A DNA stretch of 64,000 bases, taken from contig NZ_JAEE01000013.1 of assembly GCF_000518745.1 (NCBI RefSeq), positions 1-64,000 on the forward strand, written 5' to 3'. Made by a program: the position numbers and the translations under genes. Source of the stretch: Phaseolibacter flectens ATCC 12775. GTDB lineage: Bacteria > Pseudomonadota > Gammaproteobacteria > Enterobacterales > Enterobacteriaceae. Below are positions 1 through 10,131 of this stretch, piece by piece. Each line of letters starts with the position of its first letter. The stretch's first letter is position 1. Below the pieces are notes generated by a model. That model searched no databases, was not told the DNA's origin, and saw nothing but the letters and a program-made list of their open reading frames with translations.

Positions 1-98
1 AAAGTTTTTTTGTGATATCAACCTTGCGAGTGCCCACACAGATTGTCTGATAAATTGTTAAAGAGCGTTGCAACTGGCTTTACAGCTCGGTTGCGAGG
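1..98 (-). ncRNA. 16S pre-rRNA 5' leader of a leftward rrn operon (partial)
   Basis: Read on the minus strand this is the leader transcribed ahead of 16S rRNA. The boxA-type antitermination element (CTCTTTAACA at about 56-65), followed by the AATTTATCAGACAATCTGTG segment, matches the enterobacterial rrn leader closely. The 16S gene itself lies beyond the left edge. An rrn operon next to hemG is also the E. coli arrangement (rrnA). The window starts inside the leader, so the operon is not seen. Confidence 0.85.
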
Positions 99-104
99 TG
101 GCGT

Positions 105-132
105 ATATTACTCTTTCCACCTCAGGAGTCAA
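105..132 (-). promoter_or_regulatory. rrn P2 promoter
   Basis: Minus-strand TTGACT (132-127) and TAATAT (110-105) are separated by 16 bp and followed by a GC-rich discriminator (ACGCCACC), as expected of a stringently controlled rRNA promoter. The predicted start is near 98, just upstream of the boxA leader. Confidence 0.75.
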
Positions 133-259
133 TCTCTTTTTGAAGATTTTCCTCCAACCCGCACCGCAAAGTTTTCTTCACGCTACCGGCTTATTTGTTT
201 GCTTTACTTTCAAGTCACACACCCTTTTACCAGCGCCTGTTCCCTGTCAGTGGAGGCGC

Positions 260-287
260 AGTATAGGGATTTATTTTTCTCTGGCAA
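260..287 (-). promoter_or_regulatory. rrn P1 promoter
   Basis: Minus-strand TTGCCA (287-282) and TATACT (265-260) have a 16-bp spacer and a GCGCCTCC discriminator, followed by ACTGACAGGGAAC, close to the start region of E. coli rrn P1 promoters. An A/T tract at about 291-313 could act as an UP element. The P1-P2 spacing of about 155 bp is larger than the roughly 120 bp of E. coli. Confidence 0.75.
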
Positions 288-343
288 GGGTTAATTTTAA
301 ATTTTTTTTTCAACTGATTTCTTTTTGAACAAATCGATGCCAT

Positions 344-880
344 TTAAAGGCCGGACTTCTCAATCGTGCCGAATTTTTCAGCAAAGTTCGTCACCTGTGA
401 CCAATCAGTGTACTCAATTTCTTTGCTAGTATCCGTTTCACCGCCCGTCATTTTCATTATCAATTTGATCATGACTTTGTCTAGCCAGCGATAACTCGGA
501 TAACGCAGTGCGCCAGCGAAAACAGCACAATGCATGGGTTTCCAAGGTGAATGACTCAAAAACTTTTGGGTATAACTGTTAGTTTCAGGTGTGGCTTTTT
601 CTGGCTTACGCGCAGTCAAATTGACAGAGAAAAATCCATTCGTTTTTGACTCAATCTGCGCAAGGTGTTGATGGATAAATTTGGCTAGCAATGGCGAAAA
701 ATGCCCATATCTGATGGAAGCACCAATGAGGATCCGATCATAAGTAGACCAATCCGGAGACAGTTTCGTCGTCAGTTCATACACATCACAGTGCATTTTA
801 GTTTTCAGCGTCTCTGCCATCGATAAGGCAATTTTACGTGTTTGGCCATCACGGCTTGAATAAATAATTAATGCTTTCAT
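344..880 (-). CDS. hemG: Menaquinone-dependent protoporphyrinogen IX dehydrogenase HemG
   Basis: A flavodoxin-fold FMN enzyme of 178 aa (E. coli HemG 181) that oxidises protoporphyrinogen IX to protoporphyrin IX, the penultimate haem step, passing electrons to the quinone pool. The N-terminal FMN phosphate-binding loop (YSSRDGQTRKIA) and the GASIRYGH, RKPEK and GALRYP segments are conserved. The open frame runs further upstream to 979, but that extension overlaps trkH and is not homologous; the ATG at 880 gives the family start MKALIIYSSRDG. It lies 11 bp behind trkH and is probably cotranscribed with it, next to an rrn operon as in E. coli. Confidence 0.95.
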   Translation of the reverse strand: MKALIIYSSRDGQTRKIALSMAETLKTKMHCDVYELTTKLSPDWSTYDRILIGASIRYGHFSPLLAKFIHQHLAQIESKTNGFFSVNLTARKPEKATPETNSYTQKFLSHSPWKPMHCAVFAGALRYPSYRWLDKVMIKLIMKMTGGETDTSKEIEYTDWSQVTNFAEKFGTIEKSGL

Positions 881-891
881 AAAGTGTTCAG

Positions 892-2343
892 TTATTCTCG
901 CCAAAAGGTTGGAGTAAATAACACCAGCAAAGTAAATACTTCTAAACGCCCAAACAGCATGGTACTGATCAGGATCCACTTCGCCACGTCATTCATTGAT
1001 GCAAAATTATCAGCCACAACACCCAGTCCCGGACCGAGGTTATTCAAGGTTGCCGCTATCGCTGCAAACGCAGAAAAATTATCAACGCCCGTCGCAACAA
1101 TGGCCAACATACTGATTAAATAAACCAACGCATAGGCAGAAAAAAATCCCCACACCGCTTCAAGTATTCTTTCTGGTAATGCCCTTTCACCGAGTTTAAT
1201 TTGGTACACCGCATTCGGGTGAACTAGCCGTTTTAATTCACGGTATCCTTGCTTGCATAAAAGTAAAATACGTATCACTTTTAAGCCTCCGCCCGTCGAT
1301 CCGGCACACCCCCCAATAAAAGCAGAGCAAAGCAAAAGAACAGGGAGAAATGAGGGCCATTTCGCTATACTGTCAGTGGTAAATCCTGCCGTTGTCGCCA
1401 TGGAGACAACTTGAAAAAAAGCCTGATTCAACGTATTCCAAAAACCAGAATACACATGGTGTAACCACAACACTAACACACAAATCGCGACTAAGGTCAG
1501 CTGAACACCGATAAAAACTCTGAATTCAGGATCCCGCCAGTACCCTTTCAAACTGCGGCCACTCAGAAGAGCAAAATGCAGTCCGTAGTTACAACCTGAA
1601 ATTAATAAAAATATCGCTACAATCGTATTGATAGTTGGGCTGTTATAGTAACCAATGCTGGCATCATGTGTCGAAAAGCCCCCGATCGCGATGGTTGAAA
1701 AACTGTGACCAATCGCATCAAAAGCCGGCATTCCAGCTAACCATAATGCGAGGGCACAAGCAACGGTCAATAAAACGTAAATTAGCCAGAGTGTCTTTGC
1801 CGTTTCAGCAATGCGAGGACGCATTTTGTGATCCTTCAAAGGCCCCGGCATTTCTGCTCGATATAACTGCATTCCTCCCACACCGAGAATCGGTAGAATA
1901 GCAACGGCCAGGACGATAATCCCCATGCCGCCAAACCATTGTAGCATTTGTCGATAAAAAAGGATCGCTTTAGGCAATGAATCAAGACCAAGTAAGGTTG
2001 TTGCCCCTGTGGTGGTCAAACCAGAAAACGATTCAAAAAAAGCATCAGTGACCGATAAATGAGGCTGTTCAGCAAACATAAATGGCATGGCACCCACACT
2101 CCCCAGTACGGTCCAAAACAGGACGACAATAAGAAACCCTTCTTTAGGTTTCAAATCATGGCGCTGCTTACGATTCGGCCACCAGAGGACAGAGCCAATA
2201 AATAATGCCATCAAAAATGTCTGACTAAAAGCGCGTCCCGCGCCATCACGATAAATCAGCGCAACCAAGCCAGGCAGGATCATGGTGCCTGAAAACAGGA
2301 TAATTAATAAACCCACAATACGGGTTATGGCACGAAAGTGCAT
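892..2343 (-). CDS. trkH: Trk potassium uptake protein, membrane subunit TrkH
   Basis: Low-affinity K+ uptake channel subunit of the inner membrane, working with the cytoplasmic NAD(H)/ATP-binding gate TrkA. The 483-aa protein equals the E. coli length. Hydrophobic helices run throughout, with four pore-loop repeats visible as TGATTLLG, AIGGFSTHDASIG, TTAGFTTDS and LGPGLG-type segments; the GCAGSTGGGLKVIR stretch is also typical of TrkH. Gene order yigZ-trkH-hemG matches E. coli. ATG start directly after the yigZ end (16 bp gap). Confidence 0.96.
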   Translation of the reverse strand: MHFRAITRIVGLLIILFSGTMILPGLVALIYRDGAGRAFSQTFLMALFIGSVLWWPNRKQRHDLKPKEGFLIVVLFWTVLGSVGAMPFMFAEQPHLSVTDAFFESFSGLTTTGATTLLGLDSLPKAILFYRQMLQWFGGMGIIVLAVAILPILGVGGMQLYRAEMPGPLKDHKMRPRIAETAKTLWLIYVLLTVACALALWLAGMPAFDAIGHSFSTIAIGGFSTHDASIGYYNSPTINTIVAIFLLISGCNYGLHFALLSGRSLKGYWRDPEFRVFIGVQLTLVAICVLVLWLHHVYSGFWNTLNQAFFQVVSMATTAGFTTDSIAKWPSFLPVLLLCSAFIGGCAGSTGGGLKVIRILLLCKQGYRELKRLVHPNAVYQIKLGERALPERILEAVWGFFSAYALVYLISMLAIVATGVDNFSAFAAIAATLNNLGPGLGVVADNFASMNDVAKWILISTMLFGRLEVFTLLVLFTPTFWRE

Positions 2344-2359
2344 GTGGCCTTTCCTTTAC

Positions 2360-2986
2360 TTACACATGTGAGTTAATAACAGACTGAAGCGAGAGCATGC
2401 CACGACTCATATCACGAAGCTGCTGTTGGCATTGTTCAAACATCATCGGCGGCAGATCAATCGTCAGCGTAATTTCAACTTGAAAATCACTTTGTATCAG
2501 CAGTCCTTGATGGCGCGCGATGACCCGCTCAATCTCTGCTAACTGACCATACTGGCAGTGTAGAGCGTAGCGTGTTCTCAGCATTTTCACTTGCCTTTTT
2601 AGACAACGTAATCCCGCTTGTACTCCGCCACCATAAGCCTTGACTAATCCCCCAGTACCGAGCATCACACCACCGTAATAGCGCACGATGACGGCAGTAA
2701 TTTCACCGATTTCGCTGCCTTGAAGTTGTGATAACATGGGTTTACCCGCAGTACCTGAAGGCTCACCATCATCAGAAAAACCAAACAGTTGACTATGATC
2801 AGGCGCCCCTGCTACAAAAGCCCAACAATGATGACGAGCCGCGGGGTGTTCGGTTTTAATGTGATCAATAAATTGTTTTGACGCCTGCTCACCAGGCGTA
2901 TGTGCGAGATAAGTTATAAAACGACTTTTTTTTATCGTTTCTTCTGTCACTGACAGAGGGTCAGCTGGAATAAAGTAACTGTCCAT
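2360..2986 (-). CDS. yigZ: IMPACT-family protein YigZ
   Basis: A 208-aa member of the UPF0029/IMPACT family (E. coli YigZ about 204 aa). The N-terminal domain has the family signature around residues 50-110 (HHCWAFVAG, FSDDGEPSGTAGKPML, VVRYYGGVMLGTGGLVKAYGGG), and a smaller C-terminal ferredoxin-like domain follows. The molecular role is not established; eukaryotic IMPACT inhibits Gcn2. Its ATG overlaps the pepQ stop by one base (TAATG), implying translational coupling with pepQ. Confidence 0.93.
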   Translation of the reverse strand: MDSYFIPADPLSVTEETIKKSRFITYLAHTPGEQASKQFIDHIKTEHPAARHHCWAFVAGAPDHSQLFGFSDDGEPSGTAGKPMLSQLQGSEIGEITAVIVRYYGGVMLGTGGLVKAYGGGVQAGLRCLKRQVKMLRTRYALHCQYGQLAEIERVIARHQGLLIQSDFQVEITLTIDLPPMMFEQCQQQLRDMSRGMLSLQSVINSHV

Positions 2987-4320
2987 TAGTCTAAATGCCG
3001 ATCTCGAGTCATGTTCTCAATTCGATCATCCCAAATAACAATATTGTCCTCAATACGGATCCCACCATAAGGTTTTAATGCATCGATAGCGGTCCAATTG
3101 AAATGTTTAGATAACGCACTGTTACGCCATGGCATCAATAGCGATTCTATAAAATACAGACCAGGCTCAATGGTCATCACCATGCGAGGCTCGAGGATTT
3201 TAGTACAACGTAGCCAAGGATATTCTGCAGGTGCCGGCTGACAGTTCCCTTGATCATTTTGCATAAAACCAGCAACATCATGAACCTGCAATCCCAATAA
3301 ATGGCCAAGGCCATGTGGCATAAACGCTGAGGTGATATTCTGCTCAACTAAAGCGGCTTCACTTATGCCCTGCATCAGATTTGACTCTATTAATAGTTGA
3401 GCTAAACGTTGATGCATTTGCTTATTGTAGTCAGTATAGCAACGCCCTACCGCGAGCGTCTGAATCAATTGCTGTTGATGCTGGTCAAGAGATTTGACCA
3501 ATTCTGCATAGAGTGATGAGGTATTAAAGGCATAACTGCGGGTGATATCAGCGGCGTAACCATGATATTCGGCCCCCGCATCCAGTAAAAAGCTATAACG
3601 ATTTGCAGGTGAATGGGCGGCAAGTCGCGTATAATGAAGGATAGCGGCATGCTCATTCAGTGCAACAATATTACCATAAGGGACGGTCGTATCCCGTTGT
3701 CCGGTCACAAGTAAATAAGCATGATTTATCTCGAATTCAGAGGCTCCTCGATAAAAAGCATCACGCGCACAGTGATGCCCCTTAACTGCAATGTCTTGAG
3801 CCATCCGCATTGAGTACAGCTCATAATCCGTTTTATTATTGCGATAATAATCCAAGTAATTAATCAATTTTATTGGATTACAATGGGCAGGGGCAAACCC
3901 GAGCTCAATGGCGCGATCTTCTGCTGAACCCAGATATGCAATTTTCTCCAGATGTGGTGGCAGAAAATCGCGGATATGATCTTTATGACGTAATGGGACA
4001 ATATCGAACTCACCACTCCAAAAAGTGTCGGGTAGTGGATCGACTTTATGCCAGTAATCAATGGGCGCATAGAAAGCCAATTTGGGTTTACTCACCCCGT
4101 CAATCCATAACCAACAATGCGGATTTTGAGTCACAGGCACCCAATGTTTGAATTGTGGATCCACTTTAAATGGATAACCATGATCATCTCTAAACTGGAT
4201 CAATTCTTCTCCAGAATGGATAACGATCCCATCCAAATCATGAGTTGCCATCGCCTGTTGTGCTCGATATTGCAACTGACTGAGATGTTGTTTAAAGAGT
4301 GCAGCCAATGATTTGCTCAT
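2986..4320 (-). CDS. pepQ: Xaa-Pro dipeptidase (prolidase) PepQ
   Basis: Cytoplasmic metallopeptidase cleaving dipeptides with C-terminal proline; 444 aa (E. coli 443). The pita-bread fold carries two metal ions. The expected ligands lie in LDAGAEYHGYAADITRSY (two Asp), MPHGLGHLLGLQVHD (His), MTIEPGLYF (Glu) and GGIRIEDNI (Glu). First gene of a probable pepQ-yigZ-trkH-hemG unit, divergent from fadBA and sharing the 183-bp intergenic region with the FadR operator. Confidence 0.96.
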   Translation of the reverse strand: MSKSLAALFKQHLSQLQYRAQQAMATHDLDGIVIHSGEELIQFRDDHGYPFKVDPQFKHWVPVTQNPHCWLWIDGVSKPKLAFYAPIDYWHKVDPLPDTFWSGEFDIVPLRHKDHIRDFLPPHLEKIAYLGSAEDRAIELGFAPAHCNPIKLINYLDYYRNNKTDYELYSMRMAQDIAVKGHHCARDAFYRGASEFEINHAYLLVTGQRDTTVPYGNIVALNEHAAILHYTRLAAHSPANRYSFLLDAGAEYHGYAADITRSYAFNTSSLYAELVKSLDQHQQQLIQTLAVGRCYTDYNKQMHQRLAQLLIESNLMQGISEAALVEQNITSAFMPHGLGHLLGLQVHDVAGFMQNDQGNCQPAPAEYPWLRCTKILEPRMVMTIEPGLYFIESLLMPWRNSALSKHFNWTAIDALKPYGGIRIEDNIVIWDDRIENMTRDRHLD

Positions 4321-4458
4321 AAATATATCCCTTATTTGTAGTCCTTCTTATAGTAACACAACCTGCTAGAGAAGCTGTTTCAAGACTCACGTGATCTTAT
4401 TAACAAATCTGTGAATAGAGATTTGCAAATAGCTTAATTCGGATCAAGACTTAATTTC

Positions 4459-4475
4459 ATCTGGTATGACCAGAT
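4459..4475. promoter_or_regulatory. FadR operator for fadBA
   Basis: ATCTGGTATGACCAGAT is a 17-bp palindrome that matches the E. coli fadB FadR operator (ATCTGGTACGACCAGAT) at all but one central base. It sits 28 bp before the fadB start codon, where FadR bound without acyl-CoA would block transcription. Acyl-CoA release of FadR is established for the family. Confidence 0.9.
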
Positions 4476-4503
4476 CAATGACACCTAAGCTCAGGAGACG
4501 ACC

Positions 4504-6687
4504 ATGATCTATCAGGGGCATTCTTTATCTCTCGATTGGCTCAACGAGGGTATTGCGGAGCTAAATTTCAGTGCGACTGGATCCGTGAATACGTTAGATA
4601 GTCAAACTCTTACGAATCTAGCCAAAGCCTTGGATAAATTGGACTCACTTTCAGGTTTAACAGGGCTGATTATTTCATCCTCGAAAGACGCCTTTATTGT
4701 TGGTGCAGATATTAAAGAATTTTTGACCATGTTTTCTGCTCCTCTGGAAAAAATCCATAAAATGCAGCGCTTTGCCAATACACAATTTAATCGCCTAGAG
4801 GATCTCAGTGTGCCTGTGGTTGTCGCCATCGACGGTTATGCGTTAGGTGGCGGCTGCGAACTTGCTCTTGCCTGTGACTACCGCGTGGCGACAGCCAAGG
4901 CACGAATTGGGTTACCAGAAACTAAACTGGGGATCATCCCAGGTTTTGGCGGAACCGTCCGCTTACCAAGATTGATTGGTAATGACAACGCTTTAGAATT
5001 GATCACATCCGGTAAAGATGTCTCCGGCTCGACGGCATTGAAACTGGGCTTGGTTGATTGTGTCGTCAATAAAGAGACGCTCCATAAAACTGCCATTAAA
5101 GTGCTGACGCTGGCCGTTGACCAACAAAGTTATCAAGCTCGCCGAAGACAAAAAACGCATCCTCAATCGTTAAGTCAAACAGAATGTCAACTCAGTTTTA
5201 CAACGGCAAAAGCAAGGGTTATACAACATGCCGGGAAGCATTATCCTGCACCTTTAGTCGCAGTTCAAACCATTGAATCCGCGGTACATGAATACCGAGA
5301 ACAGGCTCAAGAGAAAGAAATTGCCGCCTTCACCCCATTAGCACAATCTGATACTGCACATGCGTTAATTGGTCTGTTTTTAAATGATCAAGTCGTGAAG
5401 GCAAAAGCGAAAAAATTAATTGGCCAATGCCAATCAATGCAGTCTGCTGCCGTGCTTGGTGCAGGAATCATGGGCGGAGGTATTGCTTGGCAAGCGGCTA
5501 ACACTGGCGTCTCTGTGCGTATTAAAGATATCAGTGCCAAAGCATTAGAAGCCGGTGTCAGTGAAGCGAGGCGGCTTTCAATTAAGCAGGTTGAACGAAA
5601 AAAAATGGACATTAATCAACTGGCGACCGTAACCTCGAGGATCTTACCTCAACTTGATTACTCAGGTTTTGATCACACTCATATCGTCATTGAAGCCGTC
5701 GTTGAAGACCCTGTGATTAAAACTGCGGTGCTCACAGAGGCCGAACAACAACTTAACCCAAAGGCCTTACTCGTAACCAATACCTCGACCATCCCAGTCA
5801 CAAGCCTCGCGAAAGCCCTGCAACGGCCACAACAATTTTGTGGCATGCACTTTTTTAATCCTGTCCCGAAAATGCCGTTAGTGGAAGTTATTCGAGGTGA
5901 ACAGACCTCAGATGAGACGATCAATAATGTGGTTAAACTTGCGCTGGATATGGGAAAAACACCTATTATTGTTAATGATTGCCCAGGGTTCTTTGTCAAC
6001 CGCGTCTTATTTCCTTATTTTGCTGGCTTTAGCCTGTTAATTCAGGATGGCGTTGATTATCAAAAAATTGACCGCGTCATGGAGCAACAATTTGGCTGGC
6101 CAATGGGGCCGTCTTGGTTACTGGATGTTGTCGGTATTGATACTTCTTATCATGCACGCAAAGTCATGGCAGCCGGCTACCCAGATCGCATGAAAACATC
6201 TAAGCGTGATGTTATTGATTTACTTTTTGAAATCAAACATTTTGGACAGAAGACGGGGAAAGGTTTCTGGCGCTGGGAAACCGACAGTAAAGGTAAGGTC
6301 AAACGTATCATTGATGCTGGTGTCAGGGAGATGTTGTATGGCACTCACCCAATAGCAGCAAATTATACGGATGAGGATATCTGTGACCGCTTGATGATAC
6401 CCATGATTAACGAAGTGGTACGTTGTCTCGAAGAGGGCGTGATTGCCAGTCCCTCTGAAGCCGATATGGCATTGGTCTACGGCCTTGGCTTCCCACCTTT
6501 TAAAGGCGGTGTATTCCGCTACTTAGATACTGTGGGTAATGATGCCTTTGTTGAAAAAACAAAAAAATGGCAGCATCTTGGCGCGTTGTATCAGCCACCT
6601 GTGTTGTTGCAAGACAAAGTCAGCCCAAATCAACGCTGGTATCCTTTATCAGATATTTCTCGCTCTAGCACATCACTCACGGTGTAA
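4504..6687 (+). CDS. fadB: Multifunctional fatty acid oxidation complex alpha subunit FadB
   Basis: A 727-aa protein (E. coli 729) carrying enoyl-CoA hydratase/isomerase activity in the N-terminal third and 3-hydroxyacyl-CoA dehydrogenase after it. The crotonase site is visible as GYALGGGCELALACDY and LPETKLGIIPGFGG, with both catalytic Glu (about 119 and 139). The Rossmann motif GAGIMGGGIAW is near residue 320, and HFFNPVPKMPLVEVI holds the dehydrogenase catalytic His. Partner of FadA in the alpha2beta2 aerobic beta-oxidation complex. ATG follows AGGAGACGACC; fadA starts 9 bp after its stop. Confidence 0.97.
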   Translation: MIYQGHSLSLDWLNEGIAELNFSATGSVNTLDSQTLTNLAKALDKLDSLSGLTGLIISSSKDAFIVGADIKEFLTMFSAPLEKIHKMQRFANTQFNRLEDLSVPVVVAIDGYALGGGCELALACDYRVATAKARIGLPETKLGIIPGFGGTVRLPRLIGNDNALELITSGKDVSGSTALKLGLVDCVVNKETLHKTAIKVLTLAVDQQSYQARRRQKTHPQSLSQTECQLSFTTAKARVIQHAGKHYPAPLVAVQTIESAVHEYREQAQEKEIAAFTPLAQSDTAHALIGLFLNDQVVKAKAKKLIGQCQSMQSAAVLGAGIMGGGIAWQAANTGVSVRIKDISAKALEAGVSEARRLSIKQVERKKMDINQLATVTSRILPQLDYSGFDHTHIVIEAVVEDPVIKTAVLTEAEQQLNPKALLVTNTSTIPVTSLAKALQRPQQFCGMHFFNPVPKMPLVEVIRGEQTSDETINNVVKLALDMGKTPIIVNDCPGFFVNRVLFPYFAGFSLLIQDGVDYQKIDRVMEQQFGWPMGPSWLLDVVGIDTSYHARKVMAAGYPDRMKTSKRDVIDLLFEIKHFGQKTGKGFWRWETDSKGKVKRIIDAGVREMLYGTHPIAANYTDEDICDRLMIPMINEVVRCLEEGVIASPSEADMALVYGLGFPPFKGGVFRYLDTVGNDAFVEKTKKWQHLGALYQPPVLLQDKVSPNQRWYPLSDISRSSTSLTV

Positions 6688-6696
6688 GGAGAGGTT

Positions 6697-7860
6697 ATGC
6701 AACAGGTGGTGATTGTCGACGCCATGCGAACACCCATGGCACGCTCTAGGCAAGGTTTTTTTAGAAATTTGCGGGCTGAAGATCTTTCAGCTCACCTTAT
6801 GCAAGCAATATTAAGACGTAATCCCCAAATCAAGCCAACGGATATAGACGATATTTATTGGGGATGTGTACAACAGACCTTAGAACAAGGACTGAATATC
6901 GCCCGTAATGCCTCTCTGCTCGCAGGGATCCCAGAAAGTGTGCCAGCAGTCACCGTCAACCGATTATGCGGTTCATCCATGCAAGCACTGCATGATGCCA
7001 GTCGAGCCATTGCAACAGGCGATGCAACCATTTGTCTGGTCGGTGGTGTCGAGCATATGGGGCATGTGCCGATGGATCATGCCATTGATATCCATCCGAA
7101 ATTAAACCATCATGTTGCAAAAGCCGCGGCGATGATGGGTTTAACAGCCGAAATGTTAGCAAGGACACACGGTATTTCACGGCAGCAGCAAGATGAGTTC
7201 GCACAGCGTTCTCACTGTCGTGCATGGCAAGCAACATTGCATAACGGCTTTGAATGTGAGATCGCTCCATTAATGGGTCACGACGCAGAAGGCGCGTTGT
7301 GCCTGATAACGCAAGATGAGGTGATTAGGCCAGAGACCAGTATTGAAGGTCTCAGCGCACTCCCCCCAGTATTTGATAAAGCGCATGGTACCGTCACAGC
7401 AGGTAATTCATCCGCACTTTCCGATGGTGCGTCCATTTTGCTTATTATGAGTGAACAACAGGCCCTCGCGCTCCAGTGTCCAATATTAGCGAGGATCAGC
7501 AGCCGTGCTGTGGTTGGCTGTTCACCCTCACTCATGGGGTATGGGCCGGTACCCGCGACAAAAAAAGTGTTACAACAAGCGAAATTATCAATAAATGACA
7601 TAGATCTGTTTGAAATCAACGAGGCCTTTGCCGCACAATCTCTACCTTGTATCCGAGATCTCGGGTTGATGGAAAAGTTAGATGATAAAGTTAACCTCAA
7701 AGGTGGTGCAATTGCTCTCGGTCATCCATTGGGTTGTTCTGGAAGTCGTATTATTGGGACGCTTTGCCACCAATTGCACGAGTACGATAAAACATTTGCC
7801 ATTGCCACAATGTGCATTGGTATGGGCCAAGGAATAGCGACACTTATTGAGCGGGTTTAA
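6697..7860 (+). CDS. fadA: 3-ketoacyl-CoA thiolase FadA
   Basis: Beta subunit of the fatty acid oxidation complex; it cleaves 3-ketoacyl-CoA to acetyl-CoA and a shortened acyl-CoA. At 387 aa it equals E. coli FadA. The nucleophilic Cys lies in [14 protein letters not shown] (about residue 91), the base His in [16 protein letters not shown], and the second catalytic Cys in CIGMGQG near the end. It is translated just behind fadB with its own RBS (AAGGAGAGGTT). A hairpin follows before convergent fre. Confidence 0.97.
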   Translation: MQQVVIVDAMRTPMARSRQGFFRNLRAEDLSAHLMQAILRRNPQIKPTDIDDIYWGCVQQTLEQGLNIARNASLLAGIPESVPAVTVNRLCGSSMQALHDASRAIATGDATICLVGGVEHMGHVPMDHAIDIHPKLNHHVAKAAAMMGLTAEMLARTHGISRQQQDEFAQRSHCRAWQATLHNGFECEIAPLMGHDAEGALCLITQDEVIRPETSIEGLSALPPVFDKAHGTVTAGNSSALSDGASILLIMSEQQALALQCPILARISSRAVVGCSPSLMGYGPVPATKKVLQQAKLSINDIDLFEINEAFAAQSLPCIRDLGLMEKLDDKVNLKGGAIALGHPLGCSGSRIIGTLCHQLHEYDKTFAIATMCIGMGQGIATLIERV

Positions 7861-7873
7861 ACTAGGAAAGGGG

Positions 7874-7899
7874 GCCGACAGCATCCACTGTCTGTCGGC
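7874..7899. terminator. Hairpin between convergent fadA and fre
   Basis: GCCGACAG (7874-7881) and CTGTCGGC (7892-7899) form a perfect 8-bp stem around a 10-base loop. It lies between two convergent stop codons and could end transcription from both sides, though neither side has a strong T tract. Confidence 0.5.
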
Positions 7900-7915
7900 T
7901 TATTATGGCAGGTGA

Positions 7916-8617
7916 TCACAGAAAGGCAAAAGCATCTCCGAATATATTTTCGACAAGCGCACCACGTTCTCTGCAAAAACGCTCCCTCGCGACTTTAGCC
8001 ATTTCGAAACGCCCGGCGATATATATCTCATAAGATTGCAAAGATTCAAAATCCTGTATCACCGCCGGTAATACAGTGCCTGTACGGCCAGCCCACGCCG
8101 CATCGGGCTGCTCCACGACAGGAATTAACTTCAGGGTTGGATGTCGGATCGCCAGCGCATTTAATTCGGTCATATCATAAAGATGGTGAGGCTCACGTCC
8201 CCCCCAATACAAAGAGATATCACGTTCTGGGTTATTGGCAAGCGCAGTCAGTAAGATAGAGCGAACATAAGAAAATCCTGTTCCACCGGCAATCAGGATC
8301 AACGGCTTTTGACTGTCCTCACGTAACCAAGCTTCACCGTGGGGAATATCAATCTCGATCACTTTTTGCTTTCTGATCCGCTCCATGACCGCCATTGCAT
8401 ACAAGTTAAGCTCAGACGCACCAATATGTAGTTCAATGATGTCCTTTTCCATTGGCGTTGAAGCCAATGAAAAAGGCCGTTTGTCTTTTTCATCCATCAC
8501 AACCATTAAATATTGCCCAGCACGAAAACTAAATGCCGCCTGCGGAACCAGTCTCACTCTGAAAACGGTATCAGTAATAGACTCTACCGAAATGACATTA
8601 CAATTTAAATTTGCCAT
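7916..8617 (-). CDS. fre: NAD(P)H-flavin reductase Fre
   Basis: A 233-aa ferredoxin-reductase-like enzyme of E. coli Fre length that reduces free riboflavin, FMN or FAD with NAD(P)H. The flavin-binding motif RPFSLAS is at about residues 47-53, and the nucleotide-binding [11 protein letters not shown] at about 110. The conserved C-terminal [14 protein letters not shown] and FGDAFAFL segments are present. It lies 44 bp behind ubiD, as in E. coli, where the two are adjacent; reduced flavin could help supply the prenylated-FMN chemistry, but that link is inference. Confidence 0.94.
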   Translation of the reverse strand: MANLNCNVISVESITDTVFRVRLVPQAAFSFRAGQYLMVVMDEKDKRPFSLASTPMEKDIIELHIGASELNLYAMAVMERIRKQKVIEIDIPHGEAWLREDSQKPLILIAGGTGFSYVRSILLTALANNPERDISLYWGGREPHHLYDMTELNALAIRHPTLKLIPVVEQPDAAWAGRTGTVLPAVIQDFESLQSYEIYIAGRFEMAKVARERFCRERGALVENIFGDAFAFL

Positions 8618-8661
8618 GCTAATCCTCGAACTACTTCTGACTGAATGCCTGAGTGTATTAT

Positions 8662-10131
8662 TCAGAACAAGATCCCCAATTCATCCCAGATTTGATCAAT
8701 TTTCGCGGTCACTGCCGGATCCTTAGTGATCGGTCTGCCCCACTCGCGATCTGTTTCTCCAGGCCACTTGTTAGTCGCATCCAACCCCATCTTAGAACCC
8801 AGTCCAGAAACGGGAGACGCAAAATCTAAATAATCGATAGGGGTATTCTCAACCAGTACCGTATCCCTAGCAGGATCCATGCGGGTAGTAATCGCCCAGA
8901 TCACATCATTCCAATCTCTTGCGTTAATATCCTCGTCACAAACAATCACAAATTTGGTATACATAAACTGACGTAAAAAAGACCAGACGCCAAACATCAC
9001 ACGTTTCGCATGACCTGCATACTGTTTACGTATAGTAACCACAGCCAAACGATATGAACACCCCTCAGGCGGTAAATAAAAATCAACAATTTCTGGAAAT
9101 TGACGAATAAGAATTGGAACTAAGACTTCATTCAATGCAACACCAAGCACTGCGGGCTCGTCAGGGGGGCGCCCCGTATAGGTTGAATGATAGATAGGTT
9201 TCTGCCTTTGTGTGAGGGTCGTTACAGTAAAGACAGGGAAATTATCAACTTCGTTATAGTAGCCGGTATGATCGCCATAAGGTCCTTCTGGGGCCATATC
9301 ACCAGGTTCAATATACCCCTCCAAAACGATTTCTGCACTCGCAGGGACCTCAAGTTCAACACTCTGACACTTAACGACTTCCGTGCGATTTCCACGCAAT
9401 AAACCCGCAAACGCATATTCTGACAAACTGTCCGGAATGGGAGTGACCGCGGCAAGTACCGTCGCTGGATCAGCCCCCAACACCACGGCCACAGGGAAAC
9501 GCTCACCAGGATGTGCCGCACACCATTCTTGAAAATCCAGAGCGCCACCTCGATGTGAAAGCCACCTCATGATTAGTCGATTTTTACCTATCACTTGTAA
9601 CCGATAAATGCCCAGATTCTGGCGCTCTTTATGCGGGCCTTTCGTCACAGTAAGTCCCCAAGTAATAAGGGGAGCAGCATCGTCTGGCCAACAGGTCATA
9701 ACGGGAAGTTGACTTAAATCGACCTGATGCTGTTCGAGGATCACCTGCTGACATGCGGCTTTTTTTAATCTTTTTGTTGGCATATTCAGCACTTGCTTGA
9801 AACGAGGTAATTTGTTTAGCAGATCCCTAAATCCTTTTGGTGGTTCAGGTTCTTTGAGAAAAGCCAATAGCTCACCCAATTGCCTGAGTGCGACCACGTC
9901 CGACTGCCCCATGCCCATGGCCACTCGTCGCGCTGTGCCAAATAGGTTACATAACACAGGCATGTCATAACCCTTAGGCGACTCAAACAATAAGGCCGGC
10001 CCACCGGCTTTCAGTGTCCTATCGGCAATCTCAGTCATTTCTAAATTGGGATCAATTTCCTGAGTAATGCGTTTTAACTCGCCCTGCTGTTCAAGTTGCT
10101 GAATAAAATCTCTGAGATCTTGATATTTCAT
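8662..10131 (-). CDS. ubiD: 3-octaprenyl-4-hydroxybenzoate decarboxylase UbiD
   Basis: Decarboxylates 3-polyprenyl-4-hydroxybenzoate in ubiquinone synthesis using prenylated FMN made by UbiX. The 489-aa chain matches the family (E. coli 497), with [10 protein letters not shown]-type N-terminus, [28 protein letters not shown], the cofactor-binding region [32 protein letters not shown] and [14 protein letters not shown]. The frame extends to a TTG at 10149, but the ATG at 10131 follows an AACAGG ribosome site and gives the family start MKYQDLRDF, so I use it. Confidence 0.94.
   Translation of the reverse strand: MKYQDLRDFIQQLEQQGELKRITQEIDPNLEMTEIADRTLKAGGPALLFESPKGYDMPVLCNLFGTARRVAMGMGQSDVVALRQLGELLAFLKEPEPPKGFRDLLNKLPRFKQVLNMPTKRLKKAACQQVILEQHQVDLSQLPVMTCWPDDAAPLITWGLTVTKGPHKERQNLGIYRLQVIGKNRLIMRWLSHRGGALDFQEWCAAHPGERFPVAVVLGADPATVLAAVTPIPDSLSEYAFAGLLRGNRTEVVKCQSVELEVPASAEIVLEGYIEPGDMAPEGPYGDHTGYYNEVDNFPVFTVTTLTQRQKPIYHSTYTGRPPDEPAVLGVALNEVLVPILIRQFPEIVDFYLPPEGCSYRLAVVTIRKQYAGHAKRVMFGVWSFLRQFMYTKFVIVCDEDINARDWNDVIWAITTRMDPARDTVLVENTPIDYLDFASPVSGLGSKMGLDATNKWPGETDREWGRPITKDPAVTAKIDQIWDELGILF

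Noticed and set aside
43-328. Two overlapping plus-strand reading frames at the left edge
   Set aside because: They lie across the rrn P1/P2 promoters and boxA leader, which explain the sequence fully, and have no protein-like pattern.
3873-4151. Plus-strand frame opposite pepQ
   Set aside because: Antisense shadow of a strongly conserved gene; no RBS or homology.
8385-8726. Plus-strand frame opposite fre and ubiD
   Set aside because: It crosses two well-supported genes on the other strand and has no recognisable features.
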